Assembly (NCBI RefSeq): GCF_900155985.1
Contig: NZ_FTMA01000001.1
Span: 434,001-498,000, forward strand
DNA from: Maribacter ulvicola
GTDB lineage: Bacteria; Bacteroidota; Bacteroidia; Flavobacteriales; Flavobacteriaceae
DNA: 64,000 nt
Reading direction: 5' to 3'
Part shown: positions 44,406 to 53,787 of the stretch, in pieces
Layout: each line of letters opens with the position of its first letter
Position numbering within the stretch: position 1 is the stretch's first letter
Translations under genes and position numbers: made by a program
The notes under the pieces: generated by a model
Seen by the model: the letters and a program-made list of their open reading frames with translations, nothing else
Databases searched by the model: none
Told to the model about the DNA's origin: nothing

Positions 44406-44437
44406 AAAAAAAGACTGCCTATGACGGTCTTTTTTTA
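44406..44437. terminator. Bidirectional terminator between the small protein gene and elaA
   Basis: AAAAAAAGAC and GGTCTTTTTTT form an imperfect stem with A- and T-runs on both sides. It serves the plus gene ending 44386 and overlaps the stop codon of the minus-strand elaA gene. Confidence 0.65.
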
Positions 44438-44878
44438 TTTTCTGATCATGGCTATATGTGGTATACCATCTTCCAAATACTCATTGCCAATAGCCTTAAA
44501 ACCTAAAGCTGTATAAAACTTGATTAGGTATTTTTGAGCTGAAATTTTTATTTCATTTTCATTAAAATGTTCTTCTACAGCCTTAATAGAAGCTTGCATG
44601 ATAATTTTTCCGTAACCAAATTTTCTATACGCTTCATGCACCGCTACTCTACCTATACTGGCTTGGTCAAAATAATAGCCTGGTTTAAATATACGCGTGT
44701 AAGCTACTACAGTATTATTTTTATATCCTATGACATGAATAGCTTTATCATCTTTACCATCTAAATCTTGATAAACGCAATCTTGTTCCACTACAAAAAT
44801 TTGGCTTCGTAACTGCAACACATTATACAGTTCGTCAATATTAAATTCCTTGAAACTTTTTACCTTAATATCTAACAT
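44435..44878 (-). CDS. ElaA-family GNAT acetyltransferase
   Basis: About 147 residues from the ATG at 44878 (an in-frame ATG at 44890 gives 4 more). QLRSQIFVVEQDCVYQDLDG is the ElaA signature, and the acetyl-CoA binding loop is GRVAVHEAYRKFGYGKIIM. It transfers an acetyl group from acetyl-CoA to an unknown amine. It is transcribed away from rpiB-side sequence, with the terminator overlapping its stop. Confidence 0.9.
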   Translation of the reverse strand: MLDIKVKSFKEFNIDELYNVLQLRSQIFVVEQDCVYQDLDGKDDKAIHVIGYKNNTVVAYTRIFKPGYYFDQASIGRVAVHEAYRKFGYGKIIMQASIKAVEEHFNENEIKISAQKYLIKFYTALGFKAIGNEYLEDGIPHIAMIRK

Positions 44879-44987
44879 GAAATTGTTCAATTAACTAGTT
44901 ATGTTCATATCTATCATACAATAACTAATTGATTAATATATGGTTATAATAACTATTTTAGGTTATCAACATTATTGTAATAACTAA

Positions 44988-45419
44988 CTATTGAAGCGGA
45001 ATCTTTATAATTCTACGTTCATGCCTACCACCATCAAAAGAAGTGTTTAAAAAGGTAGATACCATTTCAAGTGCTTGGGGCATTGCAATATACCTAGCGG
45101 GTAGGCATAATATATTTGCATCGTTATGTTCTCTTGCTAATTTGGTGATTTCTTTGGACCAACAAAGGGCAGCTCTCACATTTTGCTGTTTATTAGCGGT
45201 CATAGAAGCCCCATTACCACTACCACAGATTAAAATACCAAAATCTGCCGTACCATTTTCAATATCTAGGGCCACTGGGTGTGCAAAATCTGGATAATCA
45301 ACACTATCAGTGCCATCAGTACCATAATTAATTACTTCAACTTGTTTAGATTTCAGTAAACCTATAATAGCCAACTTATAGTCTGTACCAGCGTGGTCGT
45401 TACCAATAGCTATTTTCAT
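44988..45419 (-). CDS. rpiB: Ribose 5-phosphate isomerase B
   Basis: The 143-residue protein has the RpiB features GNDHAGTDYKL at the N-terminus, catalytic Cys in LICGSGNGASM, and NDANILCLPARYI. It interconverts ribose-5-phosphate and ribulose-5-phosphate in the pentose phosphate pathway. It is divergent from rnr across a 646-bp AT-rich gap. A TTATCAACA word (one mismatch to a DnaA box) lies just beyond its 3' end at 44963-44971. Confidence 0.95.
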   Translation of the reverse strand: MKIAIGNDHAGTDYKLAIIGLLKSKQVEVINYGTDGTDSVDYPDFAHPVALDIENGTADFGILICGSGNGASMTANKQQNVRAALCWSKEITKLAREHNDANILCLPARYIAMPQALEMVSTFLNTSFDGGRHERRIIKIPLQ

Positions 45420-46065
45420 ATGTGTAGTATTTAAAGGTTAAGAATTCATGCTTTTATTCCGTGGGGACGGAACAAAAACATGATAAAGGTACGATAATCA
45501 GACACTCACAACAAAAAAGTAAGGCTTCACAACAATTGTTATCAACTAACTAATAATAATTGTTAATTAGTATGTTATAAGCAAGATTACTCAATGCATA
45601 AATTGTTTAGAAAAAGATGCTTAAAAATTTGGTTATTACAGTTAACATCTGCTTACACTTTTAATCTTCTGAACACGAATTTAAATGTTAGAAACTATTA
45701 GAGGATTTTCATCAAATTAATACTCCTAGTTAACATTAAAATTACATTTAGTTATTAATAAATTCATGTTAATAGCACTTATAAACTATGTTTAATAACT
45801 TCTCAAAATACTGATTTTCAATTATAGATTAGTAAAACTTATTGTCAACAAGTATTAGTATCTCATAAAGACAAGTAAAATAGAAATAAGTTATTCTAGA
45901 TATTAACAAGCTATAATAACCATTAATTTTTAATTTAATTTAAAAGAAAAAAAGTCTAATATGATATATATGTTAATAACAACTAGTTTACTTAACTTTT
46001 CAATAAGAAGTTGAATAACAGCTACTGGATTATAATTCGTAATTTTCCAATAAATTAAAAGTTGA
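45420..46065. other. Long AT-rich divergent gap, candidate chromosome origin
   Basis: This 646-bp stretch between divergent rpiB and rnr is extremely AT-rich and gene-free. It contains many GTTAAT/GTTATC/TTAAC words and imperfect DnaA boxes TTATCAACT (45539-45547) and TTGTCAACA (45842-45850), plus TTATCAACA at 44963-44971 just beyond rpiB. A CCGT/ACGG hairpin (ttccgtggggacggaa) lies at 45456-45471. Two parS-like sites lie 5.4-7.3 kb away. This is compatible with oriC but could also be an ordinary promoter region. Confidence 0.45.
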
Positions 46066-48258
46066 ATGTCAAAGAAGAATAAGAAGGCGAAGAACCATAG
46101 AAAGATCGAAATTACAAGAGGAATCTTTACTGTTCTTGAAAAAGAGCCAAATAAAAGTTTCAATTATAAGCAGATTGCTGCTAAATTAAATATAACCGAT
46201 GCTCAAGATAGAAATACCCTTATTAAAAGGTTAACGGAGCTCAAAGAGAAAAAAAGAATTCAAGAAGTTGATAGGGGTCAGTACAAAGTACTAGAAAATA
46301 CGAAATCTTATCATGAAGGTACTGTAGACCTTACAGGCAAAGGAAATGCATATATTATTATTGATGGTATGGAGGATGATATTTTTATTCCTGCCAATAA
46401 TATAAATAAGGCTTTTCATAAAGATAAAGTAGAAGTTTATATTTATCCAAGAAAAAAAAGTAAAAAGCTTGAAGGTGAAATAGTTAAAGTACTAGAAAGA
46501 TATAAAACAACTTTTGTAGGTATTGTTGATATGCAAAAGACTTTTGCATTTGTAAGACCGTCAGATTTTAGAATGTATACGGATATTTTTGTTTCAAAAG
46601 ATAAATTAAACGAAGCAAAAGATGGAGAAAAGGTGTTAGTTGAAATTACAGATTGGCCAGATGATGTAGATTCTCCCTTTGGTAGAGTAACTGAAGTTTT
46701 AGGCATACCTGGGGAACATGATACAGAGATTCATTCTATTTTAGCGGAGTATGGTTTACCCTATTCTTTTCCTGCAGATGTTCAAAATTTTGCTGATGAA
46801 ATTGATACCAGTATTAAAGAGGAAGAAATTAAAAAACGTAGAGACTTACGTAATGTACTTACCTTTACTATTGATCCAAAAGATGCCAAAGATTTTGATG
46901 ATGCCCTATCTTTTCAAAAACTAGAAAATGGTAATTATGAAATAGGTATTCATATTGCAGATGTATCACACTACTTACAAAAAGATACGATTTTAGATGA
47001 TGAAGCTTATGAAAGAGCAACATCTGTGTACTTGGTAGATAGAGTGGTACCTATGTTACCAGAGGTACTTTCTAATAATGCTTGTTCCTTAAGACCTAAT
47101 GAAGAAAAATATACGTTTTCTGCCATTTTTGAACTGGATACAAATGCGATAATAAGAAATCAATGGTTTGGAAGGACTGTAATAGATTCTAATGAACGTT
47201 TTGCATATGAAGAGGCTCAATATATCATTGAGAACGGTACTGGTGACATACCAGAGGATATATCTATTAGAGAGGCTGCTTATACGGTTTCTAAGGATGT
47301 TGTGGAGGCTACGCTAGAAATGGATAGGCTTGCTAAAATTATGCGCTCTAAACGTATGGATCAAGGTGCGCTTTCTTTTGATAAAGTTGAAGTACGTTTC
47401 AATCTTGATGAGAATAGTGAGCCGATCGGAGTTTATTTCAAAGAATCTAAAGATGCCAATAAACTGATTGAAGAGTTTATGCTTTTGGCAAATAGAAAAG
47501 TTGCCGAATTTATAGGTAAACAAAAACCAAAAAAGACTTTTGTTTATAGAATTCACGATGATCCAGATCCAGATAAGTTAATGGCTTTGAACGGGATCGT
47601 TTCTAAATTCGGTCATAAATTAGATTTTAAGGATAAGAAATCTATAAGTTCTTCTTTAAATCAATTATTGCAAGATATAAAAGGTAAAAAAGAACAGAAT
47701 ATGGTAGATACGCTTACCATACGTAGTATGAGCAAAGCTATTTATACTATAGATAATATTGGTCATTATGGATTAGCTTTTGATTATTATACCCATTTTA
47801 CTTCGCCAATTAGAAGATATCCAGATATCATGGTTCATAGGTTATTACAGCACTATTTGGATGGTGGTAATTCTGCTAATGCTGAAGAATTTGAAAAGAA
47901 ATGTAAACATTCTTCAGATATGGAATATTTAGCGTCTAGTGCTGAAAGAGATTCTATAAAGTATATGCAGATTAAATTTATGCAAGATCATAAAGATGAA
48001 GAATTCCGTGGAGTTATTAGTGGTGTTACTGAATGGGGAATTTATGTTGAAATCATTGCTAATAAATGTGAAGGTATGATCCGTATTAGAGACATCAAAG
48101 GAGATTATTATATCTTTGACGAGAAGCAATATGCTATTGTTGGTGAACGTACCAAGAAAAAATATACCTTAGGTGACGAGATAACGGTAATGGTTAAAAG
48201 TACCGATTTGATCAAAAGGCATTTAGACTTTGCCTTAATTCCAGATAGCAACAAATAA
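46066..48258 (+). CDS. rnr: Ribonuclease R
   Basis: The 730-residue exoribonuclease has an N-terminal winged-helix part (IAAKLNITDAQDRNTLIKRL), cold-shock domains (about 85-240), the RNB catalytic domain with acidic centre TIDPKDAKDFDDALSF (about 268-284) and HYTHFTSPIRRYPDIMVHRL-type closing block, and a C-terminal S1 domain (FRGVISGVTEWGIYVEI). It degrades structured RNA 3' to 5' and helps trans-translation and cold adaptation. The divergent gap upstream holds its promoter. Confidence 0.96.
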   Translation: MSKKNKKAKNHRKIEITRGIFTVLEKEPNKSFNYKQIAAKLNITDAQDRNTLIKRLTELKEKKRIQEVDRGQYKVLENTKSYHEGTVDLTGKGNAYIIIDGMEDDIFIPANNINKAFHKDKVEVYIYPRKKSKKLEGEIVKVLERYKTTFVGIVDMQKTFAFVRPSDFRMYTDIFVSKDKLNEAKDGEKVLVEITDWPDDVDSPFGRVTEVLGIPGEHDTEIHSILAEYGLPYSFPADVQNFADEIDTSIKEEEIKKRRDLRNVLTFTIDPKDAKDFDDALSFQKLENGNYEIGIHIADVSHYLQKDTILDDEAYERATSVYLVDRVVPMLPEVLSNNACSLRPNEEKYTFSAIFELDTNAIIRNQWFGRTVIDSNERFAYEEAQYIIENGTGDIPEDISIREAAYTVSKDVVEATLEMDRLAKIMRSKRMDQGALSFDKVEVRFNLDENSEPIGVYFKESKDANKLIEEFMLLANRKVAEFIGKQKPKKTFVYRIHDDPDPDKLMALNGIVSKFGHKLDFKDKKSISSSLNQLLQDIKGKKEQNMVDTLTIRSMSKAIYTIDNIGHYGLAFDYYTHFTSPIRRYPDIMVHRLLQHYLDGGNSANAEEFEKKCKHSSDMEYLASSAERDSIKYMQIKFMQDHKDEEFRGVISGVTEWGIYVEIIANKCEGMIRIRDIKGDYYIFDEKQYAIVGERTKKKYTLGDEITVMVKSTDLIKRHLDFALIPDSNK

Positions 48259-48440
48259 TTTGGAATAGAATTTGCTCTGCTATGGCTGAATTAAATAAAC
48301 ATTTTAATTTTAAAGTATTTATACGATAGTTCATAGTTTAGTAAACCAATGCAGGTGTAAAAATGTTATTTATGTTATAAATGTAATAACTATTGGTACT
48401 GTATTTGGTTTATTTGGTTATTAAAATTACACAGAAAAGA

Positions 48441-49118
48441 ATGAAACAAGTTTTAGTTTTAATGTTTCTCTTAGGATGTCTTTGGGTAACTGCGCAAGAT
48501 ATTAAGGTAACCCAGAACTTAGATTCTTTTAAGGAGTTAAAGGTTTTTGATGGTTTGTCTATAAATCTTATTAAATCTACAGAAAATAAAGTTATCATTA
48601 CTGGTGAAAATACTGGGAAGGTAGCTATTGTTAATAACGAAGGTGTTTTAAAAATAAGAATGCAAATAGGTAAAATATTTAGTGGCTATAAAACCTTTGT
48701 AGACTTATATTATGCTGGTGATATTGTTGTAATTGATGTTAATGAAGATGCTAGAATTGTTACAGAGGAAGTTATTCAACAAGATATCTTAGAATTAAAA
48801 GCACAAGAAGGTGGTGAATTGATTGTGAGTGCAGTGGTAGAGCAAATGTTGATAAAGTCTGTTTCTGGAGGTATAATTAAAACCGCTGGATCCTCTAATG
48901 TTCAAGATGTTCAGATTAATACAGGTGGTGTTTATGAAGGCAAAAATTTTGAAACCAATTTTTCTACTATTAACGTAAATGCTGGATCTAGAGCTGAAAT
49001 CTTTGCTAAAGATTATGTGAAGGCTACAGTTAAAGCAGGTGGTGAAGTGTTGGTATATGGTAATCCAGATAAGGTAGAAGAGAAAACAGTATTTGGTGGT
49101 ACTATTAAAAGAATGTAA
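48441..49118 (+). CDS. Head-GIN-domain (DUF2807) secreted protein
   Basis: About 225 residues from the ATG at 48441, where a signal peptide QVLVLMFLLGCLWVTAQD begins; an upstream in-frame start at 48393 would bury it. The rest is a repetitive beta-solenoid-like DUF2807 domain (about 35-215), for example INLIKSTENKVIITGE and VNAGSRAEIFAKDYVKATV. These proteins are thought to be exported and envelope-bound; function is unknown. The LysE gene begins 6 bp later and is co-directional. Confidence 0.87.
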   Translation: MKQVLVLMFLLGCLWVTAQDIKVTQNLDSFKELKVFDGLSINLIKSTENKVIITGENTGKVAIVNNEGVLKIRMQIGKIFSGYKTFVDLYYAGDIVVIDVNEDARIVTEEVIQQDILELKAQEGGELIVSAVVEQMLIKSVSGGIIKTAGSSNVQDVQINTGGVYEGKNFETNFSTINVNAGSRAEIFAKDYVKATVKAGGEVLVYGNPDKVEEKTVFGGTIKRM

Positions 49119-49124
49119 GTATAC

Positions 49125-49838
49125 ATGTTAGAAGATATTCAAACGGCAATTCCCTTAGGTTTTTTCCTAAGTTTTATGGTTGGGCCAGTGTTTTTTGTCT
49201 TATTACAAACTAGTGCTGTTAAGGGGTTTAGAGCTGCAGTTACCTTTGATATAGGCGTATTATTAGCGGATATTCTTTTTATACTGGTTGCATATTTTAG
49301 TAGTTTTCAATTATTAGAAAATTTAAGTAATCAGCCGGGTCTCTATGTATTTGGTGGTGTTATACTTTTGATTTATGGTTTGGTGACTTTTTTCAGAGTT
49401 GACAAAAAAAAGATTCCTGTAGATTCTAAAAAGATTAAAAAATCGGATTATTTTGGTCTTTTTGTAAAGGGATTTTTACTCAATTTTATAAATATAGGTG
49501 TATTAGTTTTTTGGTTGGGAATTATTATAATAGTAGGTCCTACGCTTGATAATCAACCCAATCGTTTCTTTACGTTTTTTGCAACTGTACTACTCTCTTA
49601 TTTCGTTACAGATATTTTTAAAATTCTTTTAGCGAAACAATTAAAGCGTAAGTTAACGGCAAAAAGAATTATTTATATAAAAAAAGTTATTGGAATTATA
49701 TTGGTAATCTGTGGTATAGTTTTAATAATTAAAGGATTTCTGCCTAAAGATAAATTTAATATTGAACATGAATTAGAACGGTTTGAAACTAATGCTATAG
49801 AAAAAAAAAAGCCGGTCATTGACCGGCTTTTTACTTAG
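49125..49838 (+). CDS. LysE-family translocator
   Basis: A 237-residue membrane protein with about six helices and the LysE N-terminal pattern IPLGFFLSFMVGPVFFVLLQTS and a central ADILFILVAYFSS. It probably exports an amino acid or related solute. Its last ten codons (KKPVIDRLFT) lie in a perfect terminator hairpin, so the terminator is inside the coding sequence. It is convergent with ompH with 11 bp between stops. Confidence 0.9.
   Translation: MLEDIQTAIPLGFFLSFMVGPVFFVLLQTSAVKGFRAAVTFDIGVLLADILFILVAYFSSFQLLENLSNQPGLYVFGGVILLIYGLVTFFRVDKKKIPVDSKKIKKSDYFGLFVKGFLLNFINIGVLVFWLGIIIIVGPTLDNQPNRFFTFFATVLLSYFVTDIFKILLAKQLKRKLTAKRIIYIKKVIGIILVICGIVLIIKGFLPKDKFNIEHELERFETNAIEKKKPVIDRLFT
49806..49833. 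terminator. Terminator hairpin within the 3' end of the LysE gene
   Basis: GCCGGTC, ATT and GACCGGC form a 7-bp perfect stem (49811-49827) with an A-run before and a T-run after. It works in both directions, serving lysE and the convergent ompH. It is read through as the C-terminal codons of LysE. Confidence 0.85.
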
Positions 49839-49849
49839 CAATGTTGAAT

Positions 49850-50356
49850 TTATTTCTTGTACTTATCATTAAGTATTTTTACGATTTCATCAGTAAGGTC
49901 ATTAGCATCTTTTCCGTAAAGTACGCTACCACCGTCACCGCCACCTAGAATATATGAGTATCCGTTAGTTACACCGTAAGCTTTAATTTCTTCTTTTACT
50001 TTAGAAACAATGCTATCCATTTCTGTTTGGCCTTCCATTTGTAATTGTTGGTCTTGTTGTTGAAGTTGTTGACCAATCATTTGTCCTCTTTGTTGCATTG
50101 CTGCATATTCTTCTTGAGCTTTTGATTGAGACATTTTTTGTGCTTTAGCTTGAAAAGCTTGTGCCTCTGATTGAAAAGCTTGTGAAATACTGTCTCTTGT
50201 TTTAGCCAATGCATCAGCTTTAACTTTAAACTTTGATTCAACATCAATTTTCTGTTGAAATTCATCCATCAATTTAACGTTATCTACGTATCCAATTTTT
50301 TCTTGTTGACAAGATGCAAGTAAGGTAATAGCAATAATTAAAATTAGGTTTTTCAT
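49850..50356 (-). CDS. OmpH/Skp-family chaperone lipoprotein
   Basis: The 168-residue protein has a lipoprotein signal ending TLLASC, the OmpH start EKIGYVDNVKLMDEFQQK, and a long helical middle (about 40-115) rich in Gln/Ala with QLQQQDQQLQMEGQ, typical of Skp tentacles. A C-terminal Gly-rich part (SYILGGGDGGSVLYG) follows. Skp-type proteins escort outer-membrane proteins across the periplasm; here a lipid anchor would hold it to a membrane. It is monocistronic. Confidence 0.88.
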   Translation of the reverse strand: MKNLILIIAITLLASCQQEKIGYVDNVKLMDEFQQKIDVESKFKVKADALAKTRDSISQAFQSEAQAFQAKAQKMSQSKAQEEYAAMQQRGQMIGQQLQQQDQQLQMEGQTEMDSIVSKVKEEIKAYGVTNGYSYILGGGDGGSVLYGKDANDLTDEIVKILNDKYKK

Positions 50357-50594
50357 TTTTTCATTTTTATGTGATGCAAAAGTAATAAAGCTTTTAGAAT
50401 GAAAATATTTTAATATTTAGATAAAACACCATTAATTAGTAGAAATAGTAAAATGTTATGGTAATTAATTATATGATTGTTTTTACCTATTAATAAAGAT
50501 TATTTTAAAGGATTTTTAAGGCTGTTTTAATTTATTGATGATATAATACTCAAGATTAATATATAAGAGTCTTAAATCGCTTTAAAACGTATAT

Positions 50595-51431
50595 TTACTT
50601 ATTTTTAAGTACATATATAAGGGAAGAATACTCTCCTGATGATTTTGCTCTCCAATTTGAGATAAAACCTCTATAAAAAGCTTTTAGGTAATTTGATGTT
50701 TCATTTTTATATTTTTCAGATAATAGGGAAACATAGTAAGAATCAAAAAACATAGGAATAGTTTCTGTAACGGTTAATTGTTCTTTAGCGAAAACTTCTT
50801 TAATTGCTTTTTGTGAAAAATGCCATAAATGTCTTGGTGTATCATACGCTGCCCAATATTGTTTATAATATTGAGCATCGTAAGATTTGTAGTTAGGTAC
50901 GGCAATAATTAAGGTACCATTTTTTTTAAGAAGCGATTTTATTTTTGAAATTTGTTCTTCTAAATTCGGTAAATGTTCAAGTACATGCCATAGGGTAATT
51001 ACTTCAAATTTTTGTTCATCTAATTCGGTTAGGCTTTTAAAAGTAGTTATATTTTTTGCGATAGCTTTTCTTCTAGCGTATTCGTTCACCTCTACTCCTA
51101 TGGTTTTCCAATTTTTATTTTTAGCGTTGTATAGAAATTCACCTGTACCACATCCAATATCTAATAGACCTTTCCCTTGATTTGCATGTTTGTTTATGAG
51201 GTGTACTTTTTTATTTAGAGTATATTTTTTAACGAATTGATATATTTTTTCAAGTAAGGTATTGCCATTATCTGAATGAGAAATATAATTATTAGGATCG
51301 TAGTATTTGTCTAAATCTAAAGGGATAGGTTTTGTAACTAACATATCCGTTTTAGAATCATATTCTAATTCAAAGGTTTCATGAGTTACTAGATAATCCT
51401 TAGTTACTAAATGAGAAATTTTGTTTGGCAT
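50595..51431 (-). CDS. Class I SAM-dependent methyltransferase
   Basis: The 278-residue protein has the SAM-binding block LLDIGCGTGEFLYNAK followed by WKTIGVEVN and an acidic-loop stretch FEVITLWHVLEHLPN. The C-terminal part (RHLWHFSQKAIKEVF) is of the UbiE/COQ5-like fold used on lipids or O-antigen sugars. Target unknown. A parS-like palindrome lies 40 bp upstream, between it and the mnmG stop. Confidence 0.88.
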   Translation of the reverse strand: MPNKISHLVTKDYLVTHETFELEYDSKTDMLVTKPIPLDLDKYYDPNNYISHSDNGNTLLEKIYQFVKKYTLNKKVHLINKHANQGKGLLDIGCGTGEFLYNAKNKNWKTIGVEVNEYARRKAIAKNITTFKSLTELDEQKFEVITLWHVLEHLPNLEEQISKIKSLLKKNGTLIIAVPNYKSYDAQYYKQYWAAYDTPRHLWHFSQKAIKEVFAKEQLTVTETIPMFFDSYYVSLLSEKYKNETSNYLKAFYRGFISNWRAKSSGEYSSLIYVLKNK

Positions 51432-51470
51432 TTTTGAGTAGTAATGTTATTTAAGAAAAAAAATTTCTAT

Positions 51471-51486
51471 TGTTCCACGTGGAACA
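51471..51486. other. parS-like 16-bp palindrome (site 1)
   Basis: TGTTCCACGTGGAACA is a perfect palindrome and matches the parS consensus TGTTnCACGTGnAACA bound by chromosomal ParB. It sits in the gap between mnmG and the methyltransferase gene. A second identical site lies at 53372-53387. Confidence 0.85.
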
Positions 51487-51493
51487 ATTTACC

Positions 51494-53362
51494 CTACCTT
51501 CCAAGATAAACTAAAAGTACGCTGATATCACTTGGTGTAACTCCGCTAATTCTTGATGCTTGAGAAATGGTAACGGGTTGAATCTTTGTCATTTTTTCTC
51601 TTGCCTCATAAGAAAGTGATTTCAGTTTAGAATAATCAAAATTTTCTGGAATCTTTACCGCTTCCAATCTATGAAGTTTATCAGCATTTAATTTTTCTTT
51701 CGCTATATAACCAGAGTATTTTATCTTTACTTCTGCTTGTTCTAAGATTTCAGGGTCAAAATTATTTTCTTTTACAAAAGTAGAAACATCATCTAATTGT
51801 AGCATATGATCCATAGTAACATTAGGTCTTGAAAAAGCTTTGTACATTTTATCTGATTGTTTTACTAGAGAAGAATTAATGCTTTCAAAAATTGGATTAA
51901 TATCTTTTGGTAATACACTAGTTTCTCTAAAGAAATTAACAAGTGCTTCAGATTGTTCTAGTTTTTCTTCCATTCTTTTCATTCTAGCGTCGGTGGCAAA
52001 ACCTATGGAATGACTTAAAGGAGTTAATCTTAAATCTGCATTATCTTGTCTTAGCAAGGTTCTATATTCTGCACGTGATGTAAACATTCTATAAGGTTCT
52101 TCAGTTCCTTTTGTAATTAGGTCATCTATTAATACACCAATATAGGCTTCGTCCCTTTTTAAAATTAATGGGTTTTCTTCATTTAATTTTAGGTGTGCAT
52201 TAATACCAGCCATTAAACCTTGGGATGCTGCTTCTTCATATCCCGTGGTTCCATTTATCTGTCCTGCAAAATATAAATTTTCAACTAGCTTGGTTTCTAA
52301 AGTATGTTTCAATTGTGTTGGTGGAAAGTAATCATACTCTATAGCATAACCTGGTCTAAAGAATTTTACTTTTTCAAAACCTACTACGGAGCGTAGTGCT
52401 TTAAATTGAACATCCTCTGGTAAGGAGGTAGAAAATCCGTTTACATAAACTTCTACAGTTTCCCATCCTTCTGGTTCAATAAACATTTGGTGACTGTCTT
52501 TATCTGCAAACCTGTTTATTTTATCTTCAATAGACGGGCAGTATCTTGGTCCTAAACTTTTAATTCTACCGTTGAACATGGGTGATCTTTCAAAACCTTC
52601 ACGCAACAAATCATGAACTTGTGCACTCGTATGGGTCATGTAACAATTACGTTGATGTGCTAAGGGTTTTGTATTGGTGTATGAAAATTTCTCGGGGATG
52701 GCATCACCAGGTTGTACTATCATTTTTGAATAATCTAATGATCTGCCGTCTACTCTTGGTGGAGTTCCGGTTTTCATTCTACCGCTTTCAAATCCTAATT
52801 CAACAAGTTGTTCGGTAATTCCTGTGGCAGCTTTTTCTCCTGCCCTACCTCCACCAAATTGTTTTTCTCCAATGTGTATCAATCCATTTAAGAAAGTGCC
52901 GTTGGTCAAAACAACAGCTTTAGATTTTATAGCTATACCTAAAGAGGTTTTTACACCAACAATTTTATGGTTTTCTATAAGTAAACCTGAGACCATTTCT
53001 TGGTAAAAATCTACATTGGGAGTGCGTTCTAACATTAATCGCCACTCTTCTGCAAAGCGCATTCTATCGTTTTGGGTTCTTGGACTCCACATTGCAGGAC
53101 CTTTAGATTTATTCAACATCTTAAATTGAATAGCAGATTTGTCAGAAACAATTCCGCTGTATCCACCAAGGGCATCTATTTCTCTAACAATTTGTCCTTT
53201 TGCAATACCACCCATTGCTGGGTTGCATGACATTTGACCAATGTTTTGCAAATTCATGGTTACCAAAAGGGTTTTTGAACCCAAGTTTGCAGCTGCTGCT
53301 GCCGCTTCTGCACCGGCGTGTCCTCCGCCAACTACAATTACATCATATTCTTCTCCAAACAT
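51494..53362 (-). CDS. mnmG: tRNA uridine-5-carboxymethylaminomethyl modification enzyme
   Basis: A full-length 622-residue FAD enzyme. The N-terminal dinucleotide fold VIVVGGGHAGAEAAAAAA, CNPAMGGIAKGQIVREIDALGG, GTFLNGLIHIGEKQFGGGRAG and the C-terminal GITEQ/SEYRTLLRQDNADLRL blocks are present. With MnmE it modifies the wobble U of tRNA. Its gene is next to ybeY and flanked by two parS-like palindromes, as often found near bacterial origins. Confidence 0.97.
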   Translation of the reverse strand: MFGEEYDVIVVGGGHAGAEAAAAAANLGSKTLLVTMNLQNIGQMSCNPAMGGIAKGQIVREIDALGGYSGIVSDKSAIQFKMLNKSKGPAMWSPRTQNDRMRFAEEWRLMLERTPNVDFYQEMVSGLLIENHKIVGVKTSLGIAIKSKAVVLTNGTFLNGLIHIGEKQFGGGRAGEKAATGITEQLVELGFESGRMKTGTPPRVDGRSLDYSKMIVQPGDAIPEKFSYTNTKPLAHQRNCYMTHTSAQVHDLLREGFERSPMFNGRIKSLGPRYCPSIEDKINRFADKDSHQMFIEPEGWETVEVYVNGFSTSLPEDVQFKALRSVVGFEKVKFFRPGYAIEYDYFPPTQLKHTLETKLVENLYFAGQINGTTGYEEAASQGLMAGINAHLKLNEENPLILKRDEAYIGVLIDDLITKGTEEPYRMFTSRAEYRTLLRQDNADLRLTPLSHSIGFATDARMKRMEEKLEQSEALVNFFRETSVLPKDINPIFESINSSLVKQSDKMYKAFSRPNVTMDHMLQLDDVSTFVKENNFDPEILEQAEVKIKYSGYIAKEKLNADKLHRLEAVKIPENFDYSKLKSLSYEAREKMTKIQPVTISQASRISGVTPSDISVLLVYLGR

Positions 53363-53367
53363 ATCTT

Positions 53368-53787
53368 CTATTGTTCCACGTGGAACAGCTGTATTTTTTC
53401 TTCTTCTTTAGCGCGCATTTCGGCAGTAGCTGTATCCGATTTATCCGAATAGCCCATTAAGTGTAAAACACCATGAACCATTACACGCTTTAATTCATTT
53501 TCAAAAGAGACATTAAAATCTTCTGCGTTTTCTTTTACACGATCTATAGAAATGTATAAATCTCCAGATACATTTTTACCAGATACATAATCAAAGGTTA
53601 TAATGTCCGTTAAATAATCATGTTGTAAATAATCTTGATTTATTTTAAGCAAGTATTGATCATCGCAGAAAATGTAGTTTAATTCTTGAACTGAAAAACC
53701 TTCGGTTTTGCAAGAATTTATAATCCATGAATCAAAATGTGTTTCTTCTACTATCTTAAAATCTGTTAGGTAGTTGTAATTAATCAT
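53368..53787 (-). CDS. ybeY: rRNA maturation endonuclease YbeY
   Basis: The 139-residue protein carries the zinc motif HGVLHLMGYSD (three-histidine type HxxxHxxxxxH pattern partly replaced; the third ligand is expected in the following residues) and ends IQLFHVEQ. It takes part in 16S rRNA 3' processing and ribosome quality control. Its last codons include one parS-like site. It starts 8 bp inside the end of the DUF4175 gene, so the minus-strand order is DUF4175-ybeY-mnmG. Confidence 0.92.
   Translation of the reverse strand: MINYNYLTDFKIVEETHFDSWIINSCKTEGFSVQELNYIFCDDQYLLKINQDYLQHDYLTDIITFDYVSGKNVSGDLYISIDRVKENAEDFNVSFENELKRVMVHGVLHLMGYSDKSDTATAEMRAKEEEKIQLFHVEQ
53372..53387. other. parS-like 16-bp palindrome (site 2), inside ybeY
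   Basis: Perfect copy of site 1. It is embedded in the last codons of ybeY, encoding FHVEQ on the minus strand, and ends 10 bp upstream of the mnmG start. Confidence 0.85.
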
